Assembly: GCF_002079055.1 (NCBI RefSeq)
Contig: NC_047496.1
Span: 248,001 to 312,000 of the forward strand
Direction: 5' to 3'
Origin: Saccharomyces paradoxus
Taxonomy: Eukaryota; Ascomycota; Saccharomycetes; Saccharomycetales; Saccharomycetaceae
Length of the DNA stretch: 64,000 bases
Shown here: one piece after another, positions 40,272 to 51,200 of the stretch
Layout: every line of letters starts with the position of its first letter
Numbering within the stretch: the stretch's first letter is position 1
Made by a program: the position numbers and the translations under genes
Notes under the pieces: generated by a model
Told to the model about the DNA's origin: nothing
Databases searched by the model: none
What the model saw: the letters and a program-made list of their open reading frames with translations, nothing else

Positions 40272-42962
40272 CTAGAAGGCGAACAGAACAGCTACGACGA
40301 AAGCGGCAATCGTTCCAGGTAGTGTGTTGCACTGGAAAATAGAAGGGGGTGCTGCAGCGCCTTCGTATGCAGACAGTTGTGCGGTAGTTGATGTGCCCTG
40401 TTTTAGTTGAGTGTAGATCGAGGAAGTTGGCTGATGCGTGGCGGACCCCTTTTGTTGGCCGGTAGTTGAACGACCGTTGCTACTAGTAGTTGTTCTTGTA
40501 CCTAAGCTTTTACTGGAGGGCTTGGCATACGATGTAGCAGGAGTCTGTTGGTAGGTGGTGGATGCGGAAGCGCCGTCTTCGTTTGCAGTGAATTTTACAG
40601 AGGCAGGTTCGTTTGGCTTTTCAGATGTGGTGAGACCGTTAGCAGGAGAAGATGTTTCTCCGGGGTTAATGGTAGTTGCGGCGTTCACATCAGTGTAGAT
40701 ACTAGAAAAGGCAGTGTCATCGTTTTCTAAATAATTAGTGGTAGTTTGAACTGCCGTATTCGTCTTTGAAGGCGATGTGGTTACCTCATTGGTTTGGGTT
40801 GTGGCGCCGTTCAAAGTGCTACAAGGTGCCGTGATTGTGCTAGTAATTACCATCTCATCTGCAGTGGAAGCGGTGGAAATGGTGATTTTACTATCCGTAC
40901 TACAAGAAGCTGTAATGGTGTTCGTGATCAGATTGCTTTCAGTAGTGGTGATAGTGGAGACGGTGAGGTGGGTTTTATCTGAGTAATCGCTCTCGGAAGT
41001 GCTGGTAGAGACAATCAGTGTGGTGTTTCTTGGGGTAGAAACACTGGTGGTGGGGTGCTTAGCAGTGTCGGCCGAACTGACAGAGTTTTGGGTGGGATCC
41101 AACGTATGATCCGTTGTTACCGTGGCGGTTGAGCTTGTAGAGTTGTAAGCAGAAGTGGCCACGGTTGTAGTACTCCTGGTAATGGCTGTGGAGGTTGCAG
41201 CGCTCGAAGTTTCTAAACTAGCGGTCTCAGAGATACTAGAGGAATTGGTAGCAGACACAGATATGGAGGAAGCAGTGGAAGCAGACGAAGACTCGGATTT
41301 GATGGCATCTTCGGCAGCGTATGTTACACTGGATGCCAACACGGAAGCACTGTTAGAGTTGGTGCGACTGGATGTGGCATCATTGATACTATTGTCATTC
41401 TTTGCCGAACTTGAAGCCTGAACAGTTTCCGAAGTGATGGCTTCCGAGGAGGCCATGGAAGTGGTGGTGGTGTACTTGATGGTCTGGGCCAGGGAACTAA
41501 CTGAAGTTACAGATTCGGCAGCGTTGACGGCTATGGTGGTTTTCGCAGAAGTGTGTGACACGCCTGGGGAAGAAGTAATGGCCTGAGAAGAAGTTCCGGA
41601 TGATGACCCTGATCTGGTTGCGTATTGGGCAGCATTAGTTGCACTGGTTACTATGCTTGTAGATTTGGAAGCTGAGCTTGTGGCCTTCTTTGAAGTGCTC
41701 ATAAGAATAGCGTCAGCGCTCACTGAAGATGATAACGAGGCATCCACAGAAGAGGTTGTTTCAGCAGAATACATAGTTGTGTTCGCAAACCTAACGGAGT
41801 TAGCTGAACTAGAAGCGACCCTTCCGGAACTCTTAGCGGGAGTACTAGAAGTACCACTTAAAGATCCGGCAACTATAGATGTAGTGCTTGAGGTGGCACT
41901 GCTAGAAGAAGCGGAAGCAATGCTGGAGGTTGTATCGGAAGAAGTAGAGATGGAAGAGGGAGTATCGCTTGAGGTTGAACTAGAGGATGTACTACTAGAA
42001 GAAGCAGCTTCGCTTGGGGTAGCGCTGGAAGAGGTGGGATTGCTTGAGGTAGCGCTGGAAGAGGTAGGATTGCTTGAGGTAGCGCTGGAAGAGGTGGGAT
42101 TGCTTGAGGTAGCGCTGGAAGAGGTGGGATTGCTTGAGGTAGCGCTGGAAGAGGTGGGATTGCTTGAGGTAGCGCTGGAAGAGGTAGGATTGCTTGAAGT
42201 AGTAGTACTAGAGGAAGTAGCACCAAGAGTAGTGACGGATCTGCTCGAGGAAGTTGAAGCTGACGAGACAACGGAGGACGCAGTGTGGCCAGCGGTCTTA
42301 GCAGGATTTATTGTGGTCGATGTTGAAGAGCTAGTGGTTCCAGACGATATCGTAGTTGTATATCCCTGCGCTACAGCGGGCATAATACTGGACGAGACCG
42401 TAGAGACCGTGTGTGATGTACTTGAAGTAGACGAAGATGAGGACGAAGATGAGGACGAATACGAAGAAACAGCACTTATAAGCGGTTCCACCTCCTCTGC
42501 AAACTCGCCCAAGTAGTTTCCAGGAGGGTTGTAGGAGCACACTATATAGTTGTTCCATGTCGTACCACAATACTTATAACCACATCCAATCTCGGCGGTA
42601 GATTTCCAAACCACCTGTGTGAAGTGACCCGTGGATTCTGAAAACCCGGGATTTGAATAGTTGTACTTACTTATCTCCCCGTACCAGGCGTCCACGGCTC
42701 CCGTGTCAGTGTAGCCAAGGGCAAGGTTTTCTCCATATGGCCCATCAGAGTGCGTTAAGACGCCTGAGCAATCATATTGATCAGCATAGTCCTGCGCATA
42801 AGTGGCCAGAGTATCGGACCAGGTGAGGGGCGCCGTGTCAACGTGCAAAGCTCTGAACTTGTTATGTTCGTTCAGAACATCGCTCTCGAAGTTTGGAAAC
42901 GTGGTTTGTGCCCTGGCGGCCACTAGGCAGCCTAGGAGAACTGATATTGGAAACTCCAGCAT
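40272..42962 (-). CDS. PRY3: PRY3, GPI-anchored cell-wall CAP protein
   Basis: 896 residues (881 in S. cerevisiae as I recall). Cell-wall CAP-family protein. A signal peptide covers about residues 1-18 (MLEFPISVLLGCLVAARA). The CAP domain spans about 25-160, with LNEHNKFRALHVDTAPLTW, GENLALGYTD, GHFTQVVWKST and CSYNPPGNYLGEF. A Ser/Thr stalk of about 700 residues follows, expected to be heavily O-mannosylated. The C-terminus ends in a hydrophobic tail (TIAAFVVAVLFAF) preceded by small residues, which is a GPI-attachment signal. The stalk carries a 30-bp minisatellite at residues 251-310. The stalk varies strongly between species. In S. cerevisiae the gene is switched by mating pheromone to a short transcript lacking the CAP coding part; paired Ste12 sites lie in the promoter here. 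Confidence 0.95.
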   Translation of the reverse strand: MLEFPISVLLGCLVAARAQTTFPNFESDVLNEHNKFRALHVDTAPLTWSDTLATYAQDYADQYDCSGVLTHSDGPYGENLALGYTDTGAVDAWYGEISKYNYSNPGFSESTGHFTQVVWKSTAEIGCGYKYCGTTWNNYIVCSYNPPGNYLGEFAEEVEPLISAVSSYSSSSSSSSSSTSSTSHTVSTVSSSIMPAVAQGYTTTISSGTTSSSTSTTINPAKTAGHTASSVVSSASTSSSRSVTTLGATSSSTTTSSNPTSSSATSSNPTSSSATSSNPTSSSATSSNPTSSSATSSNPTSSSATSSNPTSSSATPSEAASSSSTSSSSTSSDTPSSISTSSDTTSSIASASSSSATSSTTSIVAGSLSGTSSTPAKSSGRVASSSANSVRFANTTMYSAETTSSVDASLSSSVSADAILMSTSKKATSSASKSTSIVTSATNAAQYATRSGSSSGTSSQAITSSPGVSHTSAKTTIAVNAAESVTSVSSLAQTIKYTTTTSMASSEAITSETVQASSSAKNDNSINDATSSRTNSNSASVLASSVTYAAEDAIKSESSSASTASSISVSATNSSSISETASLETSSAATSTAITRSTTTVATSAYNSTSSTATVTTDHTLDPTQNSVSSADTAKHPTTSVSTPRNTTLIVSTSTSESDYSDKTHLTVSTITTTESNLITNTITASCSTDSKITISTASTADEMVITSTITAPCSTLNGATTQTNEVTTSPSKTNTAVQTTTNYLENDDTAFSSIYTDVNAATTINPGETSSPANGLTTSEKPNEPASVKFTANEDGASASTTYQQTPATSYAKPSSKSLGTRTTTSSNGRSTTGQQKGSATHQPTSSIYTQLKQGTSTTAQLSAYEGAAAPPSIFQCNTLPGTIAAFVVAVLFAF
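42031..42200 (-). repeat. 30-bp minisatellite in the PRY3 stalk
   Basis: Six tandem copies of a 30-bp unit start at 42031, 42061, 42091, 42121, 42151 and 42181. The first five are complete; the sixth diverges after about 20 bp. On the plus strand each begins GAGGTRGGATTGCTTGAGGT and ends AGCGCTGGAA, with only the R position varying (G,A,G,G,G,A). On the coding strand this gives a ten-residue repeat TSSNPTSSSA. A degenerate half copy precedes it at about 42011-42030. The near identity implies recent expansion or ongoing homogenisation. Confidence 0.9.
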
Positions 42963-43119
42963 GAGTGTTTTTTGTTTTAAGTTCGTTTAAGTTGTTTGGT
43001 GTTGCGGGGATGCAGCTATTATAGTTTTATGCCGGTACTGGTCTCGCAACCACCAAAGGGAGCAAGAAGGTAAGAGTTGTGAAGTATAGAATATGTTTTA
43101 GAGAATTCTTCGACCAAAT

Positions 43120-43140
43120 TGAAACATGAGGGGTGTTTCA
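43120..43140 (-). promoter_or_regulatory. Inverted pair of pheromone response elements (Ste12)
   Basis: TGAAACA at 43120-43126 and TGTTTCA at 43134-43140 are exact, mirror-image copies of the PRE core separated by 7 bp. They lie 158-178 bp upstream of the PRY3 ATG. Ste12 binds such pairs. Pheromone-dependent switching of PRY3 to a short transcript is known in S. cerevisiae, which these sites fit. Confidence 0.7.
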
Positions 43141-44083
43141 TCGACCCTATATAGCAATTGCATCCTTCCGTTGCTGGGTCCCTGCCTAGATACCAATCTT
43201 GTTGTTGAATTACTCACGGGAACCCGCGATATACGAAAGACAAACACAAGAGAGCAAGCACACACAGCTACTGCGCAGCGTTGCCAGCTGTATTGCCATG
43301 GTACTTACCTTTCATCCCTTGGAAAATCCATAACTGAACAATTTTCCCAAACTAGTATCCATCAATCCTCGAGCGCACAGAGAAAAGTAAACGAAGTGAC
43401 CTGCATAGCGGTAACTATAAACACCCAGCCGTCTCGCGCCGGAACCAGCCATGTGCAAAAGAAAACACGAACAGCCGCCGGATGTCGCAGAGAAAACGCA
43501 GTTATCTCGGCCAAATTTGTCCACAATAACGACGCGTTCTTCACATCGTTGGGTTTTTTTATCTCCCCGCCAGGTTCTTGTACTTGAGCTTAACTCAACA
43601 TAACGGACCCTCTCGGTCAGGGGGCACCTTTTCTTCTCTTCTGCTTTCCTAATTAGGAGACTAGAGCACAGAATAGGACCCTAGTGCATCGGAGAAACGA
43701 GATCCGTAGTACTCTTACTGCGCCTTTCACTATCACCGATTTCGTAATTGGAACAGTAGTATTTCGCTGCAGGAGAGTTGCTGTTCTTAGACGAGGGAAG
43801 GCAATTAGCAGATACATGCCAGGGATAGCGTTCAAGGGGCAACACATGGTTATGGTAATACAGTTTTAAAAATAGTCGTTCCTTATCACTGTACGACCTG
43901 AACTTTACTCAACGAAAAAAGAGAATAGAAAAAAATTAAGGGCATACTTTTGCTAATAACGTATGGTACTCATGTGTCCCTGATTGGAGAGGAGTCAGAA
44001 TGATATAAACCTATTTTATATGTATGTGTGTATGTATCCGAAAATAAGATTTGGTTTTCGTAAAGAGCGATTTGTTCATTATG

Positions 44084-44090
44084 TTACCCG
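44084..44090 (+). promoter_or_regulatory. Reb1 site before NET1
   Basis: TTACCCG is the core Reb1 site, 171 bp upstream of the NET1 ATG and followed by a T-rich tract. Reb1 sites of this spacing usually mark the edge of a nucleosome-free promoter. Confidence 0.5.
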
Positions 44091-44261
44091 TTTTGCTAGT
44101 TTTTGCACTTTTTTTCTTTTTCTTGGTAGGCGTCAATAACCGATCTGAATAATAAGTGAAGACTTAGCATGATCAAATAAACATCGAAGCTGATCGAATG
44201 TCCCAGTCTTGCTTCGCCTGAAACAGAGAGAATTTGATTACTGTACATCGTGTCCCCTTCC

Positions 44262-47200
44262 ATGTACAAGCTACAAGTGGTCTTGGTGCCTCCGAGTCTT
44301 CAGGCGTCGACGCCAGTGCAGTTTGGTTACGGACCAACCATTGCCGAATCTTCTCAATTGCTGCCAAACAGAACTAGCATTGCGCAAAGCGCCGGAGATG
44401 CCTCTTTGCAGTATGCAAATTTGAGATCCGCCAATGTAAGTTTCACTCCAAGCTATTTCAACCAGTCTAGGTTTAGAAAGTTTCTCTTGTTTACCAAGCC
44501 GACAAACACGCTGTTGAACTTGAGTGATGAAATCATTGATAAGTGTGAAAAAATGTACCCGAGCCTGCAAGAGGACATTGAAATCTTGAGTTTGCAAGAC
44601 AACAGCGGTTGTGACCTTGATCCGGATTTTTTGATAAAAGACGTTTTCAATGTCAATAACATCGTGAGAGTTATTTTGAAAAATGAGATAGATCTAGACG
44701 ATTCCGCACCAGTGTCACTTTATAGGTCGGTGAAACGATCTAAATTGAACAACGGATCGCCTCAGTCGGTGCAGCCCCAACAACAAATTCCGTCCTCCTC
44801 TGGTGTACTTCGGATTGCAAAGAAGAGGCCACCAACAGGAACCACAACAACAACAACAACAACAACCATTCGCAGTGGCACTAATGGATCTATGAGGATT
44901 TCTACTCCATTGGCTAGACAAATCTATCCTCCACCTTCTTCGAAGATCGTCTCCAACAATTCAGATGACGAAGACGAAGATATTGGTGAAAGGTCCTTTT
45001 TGCCGCCTCCAACGCAGCCTCAATCACCTCCTATAAGAATCAGTTCGGGCATTGACGTCGGTAAAAAAATCAAATCAAGCATTGTTGAGGAAGATATTGT
45101 GTCCAGATCGGCAACCGTAGATCCAGATAAATCAAAGCAGCAACGCTTATTGTCCGGAACTCCCATAATGTCCGCCATGACTCCAAATAGAGTTACTCTA
45201 ACTGGTCAAAGGGTCGTGTCTGAACACGCACACAAGAATGAACTGGTTTTTTCAGCCTCAGCCTCCTCTTCTTCTTTTGCTAATGGTGGCACAGCTGCTG
45301 TTACATCCCAGGACCCTAATAGGAAACCACCCGTAACTACTCCAAGAATAACATCAGGAATGTTAAAAATCCCCGAGCCAAGAATCTCAGAGATTGAAAA
45401 AGAGTTAAAAGAGGGACCTTCTAGTCCGGCTTCCATCTTGCCCGCTAAAGCTGCAAAAATTCCAATGAAAAAACCTTACTTGGAAAACGGCGAGAACTAC
45501 GAATCCGACGATAGCTCAAGTAGCGAAAATCAAGAAACACCTGAAACAGAGCCACATTCAAAGGCGTCCTTACAGCGTAGTCAAAGTTCGATCGCAGATA
45601 ATAATGGCTCTCCAGTAAAAAACAGTCCTCTTGGTGATGCCATGCCACACAATGTTCATTTGGCAGAGCTGCCCAAGGCAAACAATACCTCTATCACTAA
45701 ATCTTTAAATGGTGAATCCTCGGGAAAGCAACAAGAACATCAACCGCCGCTGAGAAAGAGTTCGCTGGAAACTATAGTAGAAAAGAAATCTCAGGCAGAA
45801 CCGTCTGGTATGGTGGAACCAAAAAGAATGACCAACTTCCCAGATAGTCTGGGAAGAGAAAAAGAGGATTCAAATGACAAATTGTTACAAAAGGAAAACT
45901 TCCCAACAATTCCACATGATAATCAACCAATACTTGCATCATCTAATAAGTCTAATGGGACAGAGAACCCACTAGCCAAAAAAGTCAGTACAGACCGCCA
46001 CGTTTCACAGGAAGATGGCGCTACCATCGACGGTGTCATTGAGGATGACGACAATGATGACGACAATGAAGCAGACACTACCGTTCGTATTGTTCCTCAA
46101 GATTCCGATTCCTCTAGTTTCCCAAAGTCAGAACTTTTCAAAATGATTGAAGGTGATGATACAGACCTACCGCAATGGTTTAAGGGTAAAAACTCAAGAA
46201 AAATATTCACTTCCGGTAATTCGAAGAATTCAAAGCCTTACACTACGGTTTTGAATAAGGATATAGACAATTCTAAGCCTGATCCAAGAAATATTTTGCC
46301 TCAACGAACCCCAAGAAGTGCGGCTAAGAGGGCTGCCCAATTATTAGCAGGTGCCAAGAAAAACGAGGCTCCAGAAAAGGCCACTGAAGATTCCAGTTCA
46401 GCGGTATCTACCGATGATGAATCAGAAAGTGGGATTGAAACAGATGTTTCGTCAGATGATGATCTTAAAAGGAAAAATCTGTCGGTAACTAATAATGGGC
46501 CCAAAGACATTTCTTTACATTCACTGAAAGGCAGTGTTGTTCCAGTGACGGACGCAAAGTTAATCAATAAAGAAGGTGATGAAGAAAGGAATGACAAAAA
46601 AACCGTTCAAAGAAAGACCGAGGTAAGTGAAACTTCTAAAACTTCACAATCTTCGGCGGCCGATAGTAAAATAAGTGAACAAATGGCTAAGAGCTTCTAC
46701 CCGAACTCAAACAAGAAACAAAATGAACGCACAAGAGTGCAAACTAAATCTGCATCACCGGCATCATCTTTTCCTAATGTTAATAACGCTCCTTCCGTAG
46801 CTAAAAAAACAATCACTTCTTCCACTGAAGAGGCGAATCCTAAAAATGTTTTAACAAAGCCTACGAATGAGTCCACGCAGGCTGATAAGCAACAGAAAGA
46901 AACGCCTCCAAATGTAAGAGATTTGAAACGCGCAAACGCCGAAGTTGACGATTTAACGTCCAAGATAGACCAGCAAACAGAGGAATCTAAAGAACCAGAA
47001 AAGGCGCCGGCTAGTATACAGGATACTAACAATACAAATAAATTGAAGGAGAATGAAGACTCCAAAAGCAAACAGTTAACTCAGAAAAAGGTAAAACTCC
47101 CAAACCGCTCAAAAGAAGACAAAATTCAGCTTCCAAAGCCTAGTGCAAATGATAAATTGAAGGATTTGAAAGCCAAATTTACTAATAGTAAGACATTTGT

Positions 47201-47888
47201 GCCACCTGGAATAATTTCTAATGAAAATAATAACTCTACTTCAAACAATGACGATTCTGGCTCCTCAGGTTCTTCCACAGAAGAAGAATCCAGCTCATCT
47301 TCCTCTTCTTCTGATGAGGAAACTTCAACATCCAGGAAGGCGAGAAGAGTTGTTGTAAATACACCAAGAGAACCAGTTAGATCTTCATCATCCAAGATGG
47401 AAACAGTCTCTCCATCACTGAGCCAAAGAATCAATGCTACCCCTGATAAAGTCCCAGTTACACAGTTAATGGATATGTCCTCTCCTCCATCTGTAAAATC
47501 CAAGAACGCTACAAAACCGTCTAGTATTCTTCATGATCTTCCAAGAAAAGTTCGTCCTTCATTGAGTTCATTATCTGATCTTGTTTCGAGAGGCATTCCG
47601 GATGTAAAGGAAAAAACTTCTAAATCAAATGAGAAAGCCCAATCAAAAGCCCCCTCAAGTAGCGAAGATGAATCCAGTCCTGATTCTGATTCCAACTCTA
47701 GCTCGGACTCTGTATCGGATTCCAGCTCAGATTCTAGTAGATCTGAGTCAGATTCGGATGACTCAGGTAATTCTTCTGACGATGGGAAAAGTTTTATTAG
47801 TGCAAAATCTGCTAGTGCTGCTTTAGGTAAAAAGAAGAAGCCAAGTGGTGGATTTGCATCCTTAATAAAAGATTTTAAGAAAAAATGA
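44262..47888 (+). CDS. NET1: NET1, nucleolar anchor of the RENT complex
   Basis: 1208 residues from the ATG at 44262 (1189 in S. cerevisiae as I recall). Net1 (Cfi1) holds the Cdc14 phosphatase in the nucleolus until anaphase, anchors Sir2 to rDNA for silencing, and stimulates RNA polymerase I. The conserved N-terminal region ([14 protein letters not shown] to about residue 160) precedes a very long disordered chain rich in Ser, Asp, Glu and Lys with many CDK and Polo phospho-sites. A poly-Thr run of nine residues, mostly ACA codons, lies near residue 200. The C-terminus is Ser/Asp-rich and ends in the basic [11 protein letters not shown]. Extra length comes from insertions in the disordered part. 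The four codons before the ATG are open but begin with GTG, so the ATG is the start. Confidence 0.96.
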   Translation: MYKLQVVLVPPSLQASTPVQFGYGPTIAESSQLLPNRTSIAQSAGDASLQYANLRSANVSFTPSYFNQSRFRKFLLFTKPTNTLLNLSDEIIDKCEKMYPSLQEDIEILSLQDNSGCDLDPDFLIKDVFNVNNIVRVILKNEIDLDDSAPVSLYRSVKRSKLNNGSPQSVQPQQQIPSSSGVLRIAKKRPPTGTTTTTTTTTIRSGTNGSMRISTPLARQIYPPPSSKIVSNNSDDEDEDIGERSFLPPPTQPQSPPIRISSGIDVGKKIKSSIVEEDIVSRSATVDPDKSKQQRLLSGTPIMSAMTPNRVTLTGQRVVSEHAHKNELVFSASASSSSFANGGTAAVTSQDPNRKPPVTTPRITSGMLKIPEPRISEIEKELKEGPSSPASILPAKAAKIPMKKPYLENGENYESDDSSSSENQETPETEPHSKASLQRSQSSIADNNGSPVKNSPLGDAMPHNVHLAELPKANNTSITKSLNGESSGKQQEHQPPLRKSSLETIVEKKSQAEPSGMVEPKRMTNFPDSLGREKEDSNDKLLQKENFPTIPHDNQPILASSNKSNGTENPLAKKVSTDRHVSQEDGATIDGVIEDDDNDDDNEADTTVRIVPQDSDSSSFPKSELFKMIEGDDTDLPQWFKGKNSRKIFTSGNSKNSKPYTTVLNKDIDNSKPDPRNILPQRTPRSAAKRAAQLLAGAKKNEAPEKATEDSSSAVSTDDESESGIETDVSSDDDLKRKNLSVTNNGPKDISLHSLKGSVVPVTDAKLINKEGDEERNDKKTVQRKTEVSETSKTSQSSAADSKISEQMAKSFYPNSNKKQNERTRVQTKSASPASSFPNVNNAPSVAKKTITSSTEEANPKNVLTKPTNESTQADKQQKETPPNVRDLKRANAEVDDLTSKIDQQTEESKEPEKAPASIQDTNNTNKLKENEDSKSKQLTQKKVKLPNRSKEDKIQLPKPSANDKLKDLKAKFTNSKTFVPPGIISNENNNSTSNNDDSGSSGSSTEEESSSSSSSSDEETSTSRKARRVVVNTPREPVRSSSSKMETVSPSLSQRINATPDKVPVTQLMDMSSPPSVKSKNATKPSSILHDLPRKVRPSLSSLSDLVSRGIPDVKEKTSKSNEKAQSKAPSSSEDESSPDSDSNSSSDSVSDSSSDSSRSESDSDDSGNSSDDGKSFISAKSASAALGKKKKPSGGFASLIKDFKKK

Positions 47889-48241
47889 TACCTGAAAGTC
47901 TAAGTATAATGCACTCCACTGAAAGCTAGTAAGAAAAAATAGTCAAGCATATAAAAGTATTAAATATATTAAAAATCTTCATGTAAACTAGTTCTTACTC
48001 ATCTCGTTCTCCATTGAGTAGTCAATCTCTTTGAGATAAATATCCTTTTCTATGAAGAGGTTTCGTTGTCGCATATCATAGCTTGATCATAAACTCCACG
48101 ATATTATTGTTTAGTGGCAATATCATCTCAAAAAAAAAAATTAAAACCCCTATTATAGAGATACTGATAATAATTACATACAGTTAGCTATTTAATAATG
48201 CAAAATAGAAATTTTCAGAGATAAGCCATTAACAATACTTC
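47889..48241. other. NET1/SMC3 convergent intergenic region
   Basis: 353 bp between two stop codons. AT-rich, with AATATATTAAAAAT near 47962 and an A11 run at 48130-48140, suited to 3'-end formation in both directions. I half-remember a replication origin near here in S. cerevisiae. I found no 11-of-11 ARS consensus; the best partial match is on the minus strand near 47980-47993. I do not call an origin. Confidence 0.45.
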
Positions 48242-51200
48242 TCAGACCTCAGCGAACTTATTGCTACCTCTAATAAATCCGATTGCTTCTTCTCTATTGA
48301 CTTCAATAACAGTGGAAATTTTATTCTCGTACTTGACGCGGAAAAATTTATCTGCAACTTGTAACATATCTGTCCTGAACGTCGTACAAATAAACTGAGC
48401 ATTTTTTGACAGTTCTTTTAAAAGTGTAGCAACAGCAGTTCTGTACTGCTTGTCTAATGCGGCATCAATTTCATCAAACAGGTAGAAGGAAGCAGGGTCA
48501 ACCATTTGGATTGCTAGAATTAAGGCAATGGCACAAACCGTCTTCTGACCACCTGACAGCTGTTCGACATGTAGTTGTTCATTTTGTTTAGAATTAAAGG
48601 ATACAGAAATTGAAACACCTGTGTACATAATTTCGCCATCCTTACCACTTTCTCCTTCATTGGAGTCAGCATCCATGTCAACGTCAACATTCTCCCCCTG
48701 GTCATTAGCGTTATCACTGCTGCGGTGGATAATCAGCTTAGCAGTACCTCTGGGAACTAATCTCTCGAAAACAGCTTCAAAATTTTCAGAAACTTTTTGG
48801 AAAGTAGAATCAACCGCATTAACCTTTTGCTGTTTTAATTTAACAATTAAGTCTTGGATTGAGTCTTTAGACTCATCCAGCTCTGAAGCTCTTTCTGAAA
48901 GGTCCTTGCGTCTTTCGTTGAACTTTTTGAAGTTTTCAAAAGCTCTCTTATTTACGTTACTCAAACCCGAAATCTCTGTGTTCATATCATTCAATTTTTG
49001 TAATAACTGATCACTTGTGATGTCACTGAAATCATTTACCAAAGCATCTTCCGGCAGTAGTCCAATTTCCCTAATTCTTTGCTGCAGTTCTTCCCTTCTC
49101 GTAACCAAAGTTGTCTTTTTTATCATCGTTTTTTCCACACTTTTTTGGAAATTGTCAAGCTTCTTTAATAGTAAACGCTGCTGATTATTGGCTTTTTCTA
49201 GGAGTTTCTTATTGTTAGTTTCTTCAGCAAGGAGACTTTCGATTTCCCTTTGAACATTACTTAGTTCTAACACAGCGCTTTCATGTTGCTTCTCGACACT
49301 TTCCTTCTCTAATTGTAGTTCTTTCAATTCATCTTGAAGGCCCAAAATAAACGCGTCACCTATTTCTGACATCTTGGCTTCAAGATCATTTTCTTGCGGA
49401 ATAAGTCTAGACTCCAATTCTGCATTCAATGAATCAATGGTTGTTGTTATACCTTCTAATGCGTCTGATGTAATATTTAACTTATTGTGCGCTGCACTAA
49501 TTTCCTTTGTTAAAGACAGCAACTTTTCCTTCTCTTCTATTGAGAGTTCACTATCAAATTCCTGAAGCAAATCGTTTTCGAATGTATTCAACTTTTCTTG
49601 AGCAAAAGTGAGATTTGTATTCTGCTTTTCTAGCTTTAGTACAATAGAATTTAAAGATTCCTCGAGAATCAATTTTTCATTCTTTTTGGTGTTTAGCGAC
49701 GTTCTATGAATCTCAATATTTGTTAAGACAGACTCCCTATCATTAGAAACTCTTCTTATGTTTCCGTTTACCTGATCAATTTTAGCATCAATATCATTCA
49801 GTTCATTTCTTACAAATTCTAATTCCTCCAGTATTTTCTTGTGTTTGCTTCTTGATTCATTTAAGTTTTTCAATGAATCCAAACGTGTTCTTTTGTGCTG
49901 GTCAAGATAACCACCTGTAAGTACACCTCTTTTGTCTGCTCTATCACCATCTAGAGTAATGGCATTGAGTTTATGTTTCTTAGCTAATTTTAAACCTTGG
50001 CCTAAATCTTTGACAACGATAGTTTTCCCGAAGACGTGTTTGACAGCCTTTTCAAACCTGGGTTCGTATTTTATCTTCTTTATTAAGGGAGTAAACTGAA
50101 TCTGTGTTGTAGTATTCGAAGGGAATTTAACATCACTATCCAAAGATAACCTATTTAAGGGGATAAACGTTACTCTTCCTCCTTTCATACGATATAGTTC
50201 GTTCATAATCAATGTGGCCGTTTCTTCGGTATCTACCACAATGTGGAAAAGGGAGTTACCCCCAATTACTTCAGCGCATGCTTTATATTTATCATTGACT
50301 TTAATCAGTTCACCTAATGTCCCAAAGACAGATTCCGGTGATATTTTTAGTTTTTCGGTAATTTCTTTCACATTTATTATACCGTTTGCCAACGACCTAC
50401 TCATGGTTTCATTGACGTTTCTTTGATTTTGGTTGACGTCACTTAATAAAGTTTCCAAGACTGTCTGCAGTTTTTGTTCCTTTCTCCACAATTCCTTACG
50501 GGTATCTAAGCTTTCACCCAATTTCTGCTTCAGGCTGGTTAATTCCGAATCAAAATCTTCTAATTGACCCTTGATATCCGGTCCATTAATAGAATCAATC
50601 AGCTCTTCAATCTCTTCATCAATATTAGAATATTTTTTCTTTAAAGAGGTACGATCCATTTGCAATTGACTTCCTAGTTCATTCAGATTCTGTATTGAAG
50701 ACTTTAATTCTTCAATTTCGGAATGAATCCACGTATTGCGCTCTTCCTTTGATTTAAAACGAGCATATTCTCCCTTTTTTAAGATCAGATCTCTTTGCTT
50801 TTGTTGCAAAGAAGCCAATTTAAGTTTGTACATTGCTTCTTCCTTCGTAAGTTCTTGATATCTAGGTAAAATCTTGGACAACTTTTGTTTCCTCTGCTGA
50901 ATTATAGATTTGATCTTTTCCAAAGTCGCACTATCCAAGTTTCTCTGTTCCCCATTTGATTCGATTTGGTGTTGAACATCCTTTATTTTTACGTTAACGT
51001 TTGTTAAATTCTGAGAAATCTCAGACTCTCGTAGTTTGGCCTGTTGTAAATCTGTTGCATTTTTGATCTTTAGTGAGGCTTGAATACTTGATAGATTTTT
51101 GGAGACTTGTTCAATCATATCTTCTCTTTTATCCAACTCTTGGATGTATTGTTCGGAAGAGTATACGGTGTTATTATAATCACCATCCAGTCTTTCCATC

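Larger units (their letters stand above)
42963..44261. promoter_or_regulatory. PRY3/NET1 divergent intergenic region
   Basis: 1299 bp, the longest stretch without a supported gene. The PRY3-proximal part holds an inverted pair of pheromone response elements (43120-43140). Near NET1 there is a Reb1 site (44084-44090). S. cerevisiae annotates a small protein gene, ICS3 (YJL077C, about 131 codons), and two very short ORFs here. The longest minus-strand frames in this window are only 60-70 codons (43312-43524, 43362-43544, 43653-43847), so I do not call a gene. A 153-codon plus frame at 43126-43587 lacks recognisable features. No tRNA or LTR seen. Confidence 0.55.

Noticed and set aside
42963-44261. 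Possible tRNA gene, LTR or other mobile element in the longest gap
   Set aside because: No GGTTCGANTCC B-box, no TGTTGGAATA delta end and no paired short direct repeats were found here or in the other gene-free stretches.
47126-47503. 125-codon frame antisense to the end of NET1 (cf. the dubious ORF APQ13)
   Set aside because: Lies wholly inside NET1. Its Ser/Glu/Asp-rich product reflects the reverse of the NET1 Ser/Asp codons.
47889-48241. Replication origin
   Set aside because: Only partial matches to WTTTAYRTTTW by eye; without an exact core or B elements it is not supported.
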